The notes beneath the pieces are model-generated. The model ran no database searches and was not told the DNA's origin. It saw only the letters and a list, made by a program, of their open reading frames with translations. From Tupaia tana (Eukaryota > Chordata > Mammalia > Scandentia > Tupaiidae), in the NCBI GenBank assembly GCA_026018925.1, contig JAKSZU010000003.1:188639639-188703638 (forward strand): a DNA stretch of 64,000 nt, in the 5' to 3' direction. The position numbers and the translations under genes are program-made. Shown here piece after piece: positions 56,475 to 64,000 of this stretch (position 1 is the stretch's first letter; each line of letters starts with the position of its first letter).

Positions 56475-57655
56475 GCTGGCCCTGAGCATCTGATCTTCAG
56501 CACTCCTTCAGGACCAGCAAGGACAGATGTGAGCACATTAACTGCACATCAAGAAATGGTTGTCTTTAAGGAAAGTACAACCACTTTGTGCAGCTATCTA
56601 TAGAGATTCTGGGATCAAATGAGCTATAAGGATTTAATTCAGCAGGTGAATTCTATTAAGGTACTCAAGATCAATCAATTGACCTATTCTTCAAGAAAGA
56701 AAAAGGGTATAGAAGGAAAGGCAATAGGGAGTTCTAGAAATACAGTACAGTGCTAACCCTACTGGCTCACTGAGGTTCCTGAAATTAGAGGGAAGCAAGT
56801 CCTGGTGTGAGTTCCTTGGGAGGGGCACTAGTCTGATGTTGGACCCCAGAGCTGGACTGACAACTCTTGGGGTCTTCCTCTTCTCTACTAAATTTTGTCA
56901 TTACTAATGGAATTCAGTCTTTTGGTAGCAGATCCCTCTTTACTAGAAAGCCCGATATCTAAGAGGACATAAGGGAGAAGATCAGATAGGACAGGCTTCA
57001 GCAGAGTGTAGGCCATAAGCTCCATGATAAGTCTAAGGCAACTCTACAAGCCAATTTAGAAATATTAACCCTTCCCCTTGTCATCTGTGTGAGCTGGTTG
57101 TGGACTGCAAAAGTGTCTATGTGGAAGATCAAAGGGTTGGGACCTCTTCAGAAGCCCTAGATGGCTTTCTAGAGGTCTTAAATCAGGTACAGGCCTCAGG
57201 GCTCTGATCTGTACCATCACAACCTCCCCATCCCCACTCCCCCCCCCCACACACACACACATCATCATCACCACCACCAGGACCACAAAATTATACTGTC
57301 AGCTGCTTGGTTAGAGAATCAACAACCTTGAAAATCTCCAAGGCAGACACAGCAAGAGATACAAAGTGCATTCACAAATCAATTTCCCATAGCTTAGTAT
57401 ATCCCTCCTCAAGCCTGATGGCCTTCAAAGTCTGCAGAAGATGAAAAAGGAGCAGAAAAAAAGTGGAGGGTTACCCAAGGTTGCAAGCACAATGACCAGA
57501 ATGTGTGTAAATACTGAAATGGCCTGTGCTGCTTTGGATTCCCTGATAGAATGGCCATTTCCTGCAGCCCCATTTCCTCTCATTGTATTGCAGTGGAACA
57601 AAAATGTTATAGTGAGTAGCTACTAAGTCACATAGGTTATTTTAATAGATACATC
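56475..57655. other. Unannotated intronic stretch
   Basis: A short C-run/CA/TCA low-complexity patch occurs at 57238-57280. No other feature identified. Confidence 0.3.
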
Positions 57656-57689
57656 CTACGAGCCTTGAAAAAGTACTCTATGCTCTGAT

Positions 57690-58035
57690 AACAAGGTTAA
57701 AAATATCGCAGGCCCTATTAGTGAATTTGCTAATCCAAATCAGTGAGACTGGAACACACACATGTGCGTTGTTCACAGTACCTCCTGCAAGTTTTCCCAC
57801 ATGCTGCCCCCTCGACACATTCTAAATTATCATTTCTCTGAACCTCCGTTTAAACCATTGCTTTCACGCAACACTGGAGAATCTCGTGGCACTGATTTAC
57901 CTCTTCTGCAGCCCTCAGTGTGCTGCACATTGAATGTGAAGGCTTTGGAGAATGCTCTTGTTTATGTATATGTACATTTTGCGAATACAAATATGCATGA
58001 TAGACAACACTGAAGAGCAAGCTATAGGAGTAGAC
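57690..58035. promoter_or_regulatory. Candidate conserved non-coding element
   Basis: Repeat-free block with GTGAATTTGCTAATCCAAATC (an octamer-like and homeodomain-like run), scattered CpGs (CCTCGACAC, CTCCGTTTAAACC, TTTCACGCAACAC, TCTCGTGGC, TTGCGAATAC) and TATGTATATGTACATTTTGCG. No alignment was available. Confidence 0.4.
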
Positions 58036-58053
58036 TGTCCACACAACTATCAC

Positions 58054-58080
58054 AAAAAAAAAAAAAAAAAAAAAAAAAAA
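58054..58080. repeat. Poly-A tract
   Basis: 27 A bases at the edge of the candidate conserved block. Confidence 0.95.
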
Positions 58081-58280
58081 CAAAAAAACAGTCCCTCCCC
58101 CAAACCTTTTGTGTGGTTACAGATCCTGTAAAATCTGTAATCCAGGGCTACATTTGAGATGTCCATTCTTGGGACAAAAGACAAATTTCTGATGTCCCAA
58201 GAGTTTGATTAAAACTCTCCTTTCCTTCATTATCCCACCAATATGAATGAATGCTACATTTGGGTGTTAGGTTTATAAAG

Positions 58281-58560
58281 GTTTTTTTTTGTTTTTTGTG
58301 GGGAGTTTTTTTTGAGAGGTTTTTGCTATAGGGAGCATGTACTCGCCAGAAAGACAGAGAGAGACAGAGAGACAGAAAGCAAGAAATCACCCCCCAGGGG
58401 GGTGGCCATGCCACAATCCTTTCTCCTCCATTCTTCTCGGGATCTTGGGCACACATGCACACGCACCCGGCGTGAGTGTAAGCCTCCGGGTCCAGGACTC
58501 CAACCACGGTCGACTATATGGGAGTCCAGTGACATAGCCATTATGCCAACTGCTGGTCCC
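58281..58560 (-). mobile_element. tRNA-derived SINE, type A, with target duplication
   Basis: Reverse copy from a T/G-mixed tail and GAGAGGTTTTTGCTATAGGG to CAACTGCTGGTCCC. TTAGGTTTATAAAG flanks it perfectly at 58267-58280 and 58561-58574. Confidence 0.97.
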
Positions 58561-58674
58561 TTAGGTTTATAAAGTTAATCTGAACACAGATTACCATTAT
58601 ATTCAGAACAATACTGATTCAAAAATCTTTCAAAAAATTTGTAAGCATCACTATTACAGGCAAAATATCTTAAA

Positions 58675-59170
58675 ATAATGGTTCTCAGCCCTGATTGCTC
58701 ACTACATTAGAAAGTTCTGGCAGGGGTTTTAAAAATAGGCTTCTCTGGCTGGTCTTCATGGGCAACCAGCCTTAAGAATCCCTGCCTTCAAGGAGCACAG
58801 GTCTTCAGGGGGGTAGTTTTGCAAGGGTCCAGTCAGTGATTCTCAACCTTAGTGTACAGTAAAATCCCTAGGAAATTTTAAAAAATATCAGTGGCTGGGG
58901 GCTGACAAGTGGCATGGTGGTTAAGGTGCTGGAATCTCACATGGCTGACCGTGGTTTGAGTCCTGGACCTGGCAACTTGCTTTCTCATTTTCCATTTCTC
59001 TCTGATCAAATAAAAATAATAAGTAAAATTAAGTAAATAAATATATTTTTTTAAAATATCAGAGGCTGAGTAGTCATTCCCAAAGATTCTTTGATAATTG
59101 AATAGGGTAGGACCAGGTTCTGGTATTTGAATATAATTGAAATATTCAGCCATAATTGAGGACCACTGGT
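58675..59170. mobile_element. MER5-like DNA transposon fragments, split by a SINE
   Basis: TGGTTCTCAGCCCTGATTGC at left, GTGATTCTCAACCTTAGTGTACAG in the middle and, after the SINE, GCTGAGTAGTCATTCCC to CATAATTGAGGACCACTGG fit MER5-type ends. At least one element continues across the SINE. Confidence 0.55.
58902..59047 (+). mobile_element. tRNA-derived SINE, short type D
   Basis: GGGGCTGACAAGTGGCATGG head, GTGGTTTGAGTCCTGG B box, a brief CT-rich part and an AAATAAATA tail. AAAATATCAG occurs on both sides (about 58881 and 59053). Confidence 0.8.
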
Positions 59171-59174
59171 CTAA

Positions 59175-60655
59175 GTGGATGACCTCTTCTGATTGACTTT
59201 CCCTTAAACATATGAAGCTGGAGAACTCAGGAAAATTATCTTCATATCTAAAAATCTCAAGGACAGTGCTACTTTGCCTATCTTAAATAGAAAACAAGTA
59301 ATAAAGGCATCTGAATAAACAATTAAATTTGATGTCATGATGTCCATGTATTGTACACGTCTCTCTCAGACTGGGTACCCTTCAGGTCCTCATGAAGAGC
59401 TCATTTCATTTCATTTCATTTCATACACTGTTGAAACAAGATTATTTATCTGGTTTCTAAACAAACAGCAGATCAGAATAAAATAAATTAGTAGTGATGG
59501 TAGGGCAGTGGAAGGGAAAGCTTGTTAGAAACAGGTCCCCTTACTTCAATGAGAATTAGTGCTCATCGGGTAGAAATGCAAAAACTAAAATAATAACTAA
59601 ATAATAAAAACTACAATAAAATTCCCCCCAAAATCATGGAAGTCAGGGATTCTTTATCAAAGGGACGAAGACCTTGATGCAGCCCATTGACTCTATGGAC
59701 ATTGAGATGCCCCTGCTTCACCCATATCCTAAGGGAAGTCACTAAGGACAAGTTAAATTATGTTGTTATAATCTGGTTAGAGACGCTGAAATATGTGTGA
59801 TGACTTTCATCAAAAATGGTAATAATAAAACCCAAGTACAATTAAGGGAAGAGTTTTTAATCTATTTAAAAATTACTGCCACCCAAAATGAGTCATTCCC
59901 TGAGAATCCCAGTGGTTACAGACTGCTATAGAAGATAATTCAGCAGGAAAAGCTTTGACTAGACCAAGAAGAAATCCCATCCCTCTTGGAGTCTCATCAC
60001 AGCAAGGCCTGAGTGAGGGGAGAATGTTATATTGAATAATCTTGACCCTCTGGGTTTCTAGGCACATCTACAGTGCTTTGAGCTTTCACTGAAAACTAAA
60101 GATCAGACACAGGCAAAACAGTGACAGGCTTCCTGCCTGGTAGGATTGGAGTGCTCTTAGGTGGGCCTCCTATTAAATATATCTGCCCTGCTAAGGGGAC
60201 TCCACGCCTGCAACTCCTTGCTGAGAACTTCATTCTTTAAAGCCACACTTGCCACTATCCATATACTACTTTAAATCCAAGAACCCCTGGGATCGGTGAT
60301 ACATGAATCCTGAACACTTATCCAAGTTGCTAGCTCTGCTTTGTTTATACTCTAAGGCCATTATTACCAGTAGTTTTCCCCTCTCCAGATGAAATCAATT
60401 TCTCTCTCACACACACATTATATTTTATTTCTATAAGTATTCTATTTGCTCTCCAGTCATACACAAATCTACCTGCATCTGATTATTGAGTTCTTGTGCT
60501 TTGAAACCCCAAGGATGAGGAGGGGATGGTCCTTAATCTGACCGTCCCATCTGTATCCAGCTCATTCTGGAAGCTCAGTGCTCTCAGCAAAGCCTGTAAC
60601 TGTAGCCAGGTTCCTCCCAGCCTAGGGGACAGCACCTCACTTCCAAATGACCTAC
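59175..60655. other. Unannotated intronic stretch
   Basis: It contains a (TTTCA)5 microsatellite at about 59400-59424 and no other recognised repeat or gene. Confidence 0.35.
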
Positions 60656-60670
60656 TGCAAATTTTCCTAA

Positions 60671-60939
60671 TTTTTTTTTTTTTTGAGAGGTTTTTTTTGC
60701 TATAGGGCGCGTGCGCTCGCCAGACAGACAGAGAGAGACATAGAGACAGAAAGCGAGAAATCACCCCCCAGGGGGGATGGTCACGCCGCAATCCCTTCTC
60801 CTCCATTCTCCTCTCGGGATCTTGGGCAAGCACGCACACGTGCCCAGCGTGAGTTTTAAGCCACCGGGTCCGGGACACGAACCACAGTCGACTACGTGGG
60901 AGTCCAGCGACATAGCCATTACGCTAACTGCTGGTTCCC
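60671..60939 (-). mobile_element. tRNA-derived SINE, type A (young), with target duplication
   Basis: CpG-rich reverse copy (GGGCGCGTGCGCTCGCC). AAATTTTCCTAA lies at 60659-60670 and 60940-60951. It is one of the least decayed copies in the window. Confidence 0.97.
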
Positions 60940-61069
60940 AAATTTTCCTAAATTTTAAAGTAAGATTCACTTAGACTTTTTTTCAGATGTATAGATTGCC
61001 AAACCTATAAGAGCATAGTCTCTAATAGAAACACCTGGAGAATCTGGAAATACTAGCTTCATGGTTAAC

Positions 61070-61255
61070 TATGAGGTTCTGGAACCAGGCTGCCTGGGTG
61101 TGAATGTTGGCTCTATTACCATGGAACTCTGAAAGTTACTATGCTGTCTAAGCTGTCAGTTTCAGTATCTGTGAGATGGAGGCAATAATAGTGGCTACTT
61201 TGCTGAGCAGTTGAAGGACTAAGTGGCTAAGGGGTATATAAAGCACATAGACCCC
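61070..61255 (+). mobile_element. MIR element
   Basis: TTCTGGAACCAGGCTGCCTGGGTGTGAATG, CAGTATCTGTGAGATGGAGGCAATAATAG and AAGTGGCTAAGGGGTATATAAAGCAC in forward MIR order. Confidence 0.8.
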
Positions 61256-61259
61256 CACT

Positions 61260-62405
61260 AGAATCCTGGCAAATTCTCAGGAAGGTTTGCTGTTATCTGA
61301 TGGTGAACTTTGACACTTGCCACCTCGCTCCCACCTCTGACTTCTCACAAGAAACACTCTATCTTTCCAGTTGAACCTGAAGGCCCCAGAGGCCTGTCCA
61401 CCCTAGGAGTGGCTGCTTTGGTCTGCTTCATCTTGTTGAAGGGAATTAGGTAGTGTGCAGATGGAACCTAAAGATAACATGGCTGAAAGTAGCTACGAGG
61501 AGCAGACAGAAACGAGGGAGTGGGCGGGTGCAGAATCGGAAGTCGGGAGGGAATACAAACCTCACTGATGTCACAGTTTTCTTGAAACCCTACGGATGAG
61601 GCAGTTAAACAGCAACTGTCACATGAACTGCTTCTTCACCATAACTCCCCCTGGAGACTCAGGATGAATTCTGCTGTGTGGCCAACCAGGATTCACAGAG
61701 ACAGTGTACAGACAACTGGACACCCCTCACTCCCTGAAGCCAGAAGGCAAGGCAAAGTGCAGGGTTACAGATGTCACTGGAAGCCACATCCATAGTCCTT
61801 GCTACAGTATTCATTCCAAAGAAAGAGCCCAGCATGTGTCTATGGGTAGCCAAAGGTCCCTAAAGCGAGGGGCTATAGATTCACCATCGTGATGACCCCC
61901 AGCAAGGCTGTGACACTCTCAGCCTTCAGTCTGTAACCTGGGCCTGCATCAGAGGCCTAGAATGTACTGAACACAGCAGCAGGTGAGTAGGGAGAAGGTT
62001 CAAGGCTCCATCTTATTCTCAGGGGTACCACAGCCTGCTCCCTATCTCCAGGCACTGCACATGACTGGAGGTCAGATTGCTTCCTGGTAGAGCCACTCAC
62101 ATTTGCTCTGTTTCCTGGGCCAGGACTGACTCAGTCCACCACCTACATGCTAACCCCAACAGCTGTCTCTCAATACCACTGAACACCACTGGCTGTTGGA
62201 TTTGTCACCATTGGGTTTGGCAAACAAAACCAAATGCTGAGTCTGAGGAAGAAAACAGGATTTTTGAGCAAGACCATCTCATCTGTCCCATAGGAGCACC
62301 TTGAAGTAGGAACTCCTACCAATGTTTCCCAAATTTCTGCCAATCACATATACTCTCACAGTTTTTATTGTATAAGCTTACTGTTTATGTCTCTTTTCTC
62401 TTACA
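61260..62405. other. Unannotated intronic stretch
   Basis: No repeats recognised. Open frames at 61.7 and 62.1 kb are unsupported. Confidence 0.3.
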
Positions 62406-62410
62406 TACTT

Positions 62411-62663
62411 TTTTCTTTTTTTGAGAGATTTTTGCTACAGGGCACTTGCCTGAGAGACAGAGAAAAAGAAAGCAAAAAATCCCCCCCCCCCCAGGGGGAT
62501 GGCCATGCCACAATCCCTTCTCCTCCATTCTACTCTCAGGATTTTGGGGAAGCACACACACATGTGCCCGGCATTAGTTTTAAGCCACCAGGTCCGAGAC
62601 TCACACTATGGTCAACTACATGGGAGTCCAGTGATGTAACCATTACGTCACCTGCTGGTCCCT
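62411..62663 (-). mobile_element. tRNA-derived SINE, type A, decayed
   Basis: TTTTTGAGAGATTTTTGCTACAGGGCAC through GTCACCTGCTGGTCCC in reverse, with a C run in the central box. CpG decay is greater than in the 60.7-kb copy. Confidence 0.92.
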
Positions 62664-62709
62664 CTTAAATAATTTTTAACAAAAGAAATTTTTATTTTTA
62701 GCAAAGCTA

Positions 62710-62980
62710 ATATTGGCCTAGCCATGGTGGTGTGGGAGGTAGGGCAACAGGGCAGGAGCCATACGGGAAGGCCTGCAGTCCAGGACCCAGGTTGACCTGA
62801 ACTTGCAGGGCACACCTGCAGGGGCACTCATCATCCTGGCTAGTTGGAAAAGCTTTGGAAAGGATCAAGATATGGCAAGACCATGTGGTGGTGGTGGGGT
62901 GGGGGTAGGGGTCCTATCTCTTCCTCTTTCTCTTTCATGAAAGAAATCAAGAATCTTAAATAAATAAATAAATAAAACTG
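62710..62980 (+). mobile_element. SINE-like element related to type C
   Basis: It has a GGCCTAGCCATGGTGGTGTGGG start, AACTTGCAGGGCACACCTGC in the centre, a CT-rich TCTTTCTCTTTCATGAAAG and an (AATA)n tail. Its 3' end resembles type C. The head is not a clear tRNA. Confidence 0.55.
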
Positions 62981-63171
62981 CTATCAATGGCCAAAATACT
63001 TAGTTTTTAAAAGTAAACAAAATAATGTTACTCTGCCTTTGCTTAAAAAGGAAGATAAACAACTATCAGAGAGATGTTAATGACACTCTGGCCCTAAGCC
63101 GTGAGTTTTTGCTTGCTATGATCAGAAGGGTCACGGGAAAATTAGAGGAAAAGGAGGAAGAATAACTGGGT

Positions 63172-63323
63172 TTTTTATGTATTCATTTATTTTAATTTGA
63201 TCCAAGAGAGACACAGAGAGAGAGAGGAAAATGAGAAAGCAAGACACAAGGTCTGGGACTCGAACTGTGGTCAGCCATGTGGGAGTGTCCAGTGCCTTAA
63301 CCACCAGAACACCTGCTGGCCCC
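63172..63323 (-). mobile_element. tRNA-derived SINE, short type D
   Basis: An AT-rich tail, GAGAGAGAGAGGAAAATGAGAAAGC, then GGGACTCGAACTGTGGTCAGCC and ACACCTGCTGGCCCC. The middle block is absent. Confidence 0.85.
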
Positions 63324-63334
63324 TAGTTTTTTTT

Positions 63335-63610
63335 TAAAGGTATAATTATTTGCAGCACAAAACCCAGATTTTAAATGTACATTTCATTGAGTTTGACAAA
63401 TGCATACACCTGCGTAACCAATACCCCACAACAAAGAACATTTTCATTAACCCAGAAAGTCCTCTCATTCTCCTTCCCAGTCAAGCATCCCTTTCCCTCA
63501 ATTAGAGGCAACTGCCATTTTATTTTGTCCCCACAGATAAGCTTTTTCTGTTCTTAAACTTTATAATATTGACTCATGAGGATAGATTTGTTATTGCTAA
63601 ACGTTCTGAT
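63335..63610. mobile_element. Ancient L1-like 3' region fragment
   Basis: AAAGGTATAATTATTTGCAGC, TTGAGTTTGACAAATGCATACACC, AATACCCCACAACAAAGAACATTTTC and AATTAGAGGCAACTGCC follow a well-known pattern at old L1 3' ends. Confidence 0.65.
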
Positions 63611-63675
63611 CATGTTATACTTTTGCAGGTATTTAAAATCTTTTATAATAAAAAGTTAAAAAGAAAAAACAGTTG

Positions 63676-63871
63676 AGGGACCAATCCCATAGTGCAGCAG
63701 TTAAGCCCTGTGCATAGGTAGATGGATCCCACATGGCCAACTGCAGTTCAAATCTCAGCCCCAATGTTTTGAAAAAAATATGCTGGACAGATGTGCATGC
63801 ATACCTCAAATCCTGACAGGATGGAGAAATGGAGGAGAAAGGCTTGCAGTGTAACAATGCTCCACTAGAGG

Positions 63872-63918
<47 letters not shown>

Positions 63919-63958
63919 ACATGCATGTACCCTCTGGCAATTGGAAAAAAAAAAAATA
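63676..63958 (+). mobile_element. tRNA-derived SINE, type B, with expanded (CT)n
   Basis: GAGGGACCAATCCCATAGTGCAGC head, CAGTTCAAATCTCAG B box, a pure CT run at about 63875-63915 and an A tail near 63945. The CT run is longer than in other copies and behaves as a microsatellite. Confidence 0.85.
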
Positions 63959-64000
63959 GGAATGCTCTGTCAACACTGTACCTAAAATCTTCTCTAGACT

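Larger units (their letters stand above)
9494..64000 (-). other. PRKCE: PRKCE intron 1 (5' part lies outside the window)
   Basis: This is sequence upstream of the exon in gene orientation, ending at the acceptor next to 9493. It is at least 54.5 kb, which fits the very large introns known for this gene. I could not find the first coding exon, which would encode most of the C2 domain. An unrelated gene nested inside this intron cannot be excluded by eye. Confidence 0.8.

Noticed and set aside
1-64000. Endogenous retroviral genes or LTR pairs
   Set aside because: I found no gag, pol or env-like frames and no matching LTRs with TG...CA ends. The reverse-transcriptase-type sequence present is L1.

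Overview
The window is placental-mammal genomic DNA and is almost entirely intronic. The one coding feature I can identify firmly is a 64-bp exon on the minus strand at 9430-9493. It encodes IDLEPEGRVYVIID plus seven more residues and is flanked by a clean acceptor (pyrimidine tract, then AG) and a GTAGG donor. The peptide matches the end of the C2 domain of protein kinase C epsilon, so this is the second coding exon of PRKCE. The gene reads right to left: 9494-64000 belongs to its first intron and 1-9429 to its second. The neighbouring exons lie outside the window.

The organism is inferred from its repeats. There are many copies of tRNA-derived SINEs with Pol III A and B boxes, a (TCTCTG)-rich 3' half and A tails. 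No Alu dimers, B1/B2, bovid or canid SINEs are visible. This family set fits what I remember of the CYN SINEs of colugos (Dermoptera), and one Alu/7SL-like monomer at 45.4 kb would fit a member of Euarchontoglires. The colugo assignment is an inference. I distinguish type A (young, CpG-rich, long A tails, near-perfect target duplications), older dimer-like relatives, type B (GGCCAGCCCCATGGC head), type C (shorter, different head) and a short type D.

Layout on the + strand. 1-9429 is intron 2, with L2, MIR, two young SINEs at 5.3 and 6.1 kb, a 57-bp tandem duplication at 2.8 kb and long unannotated stretches. 9430-9493 is the exon. 9.6-20.3 kb holds MER20 nested in a MIR, L2, several MIRs, a repeat-poor block at 12.5-12.8 kb, two L1 fragments and an inverted pair of young SINEs at 18.1-18.6 kb. 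20-34 kb is mixed SINE, L2 and unannotated sequence, with two exon-like segments in the gene's sense orientation at 33.2-33.7 kb. 34-52 kb is repeat-dense: stacked SINEs, an L1 3' end carrying three insertions at 45.2-46.2 kb, microsatellites and a 36-bp palindrome at 49.7 kb. 52-64 kb is poorer in repeats and includes blocks at 54.7-55.3 and 57.7-58.0 kb that look like conserved non-coding elements.

Most open frames longer than 60 codons overlap SINEs or occur by chance. I see no viral genes, toxin genes, CRISPR arrays or prokaryotic operons.
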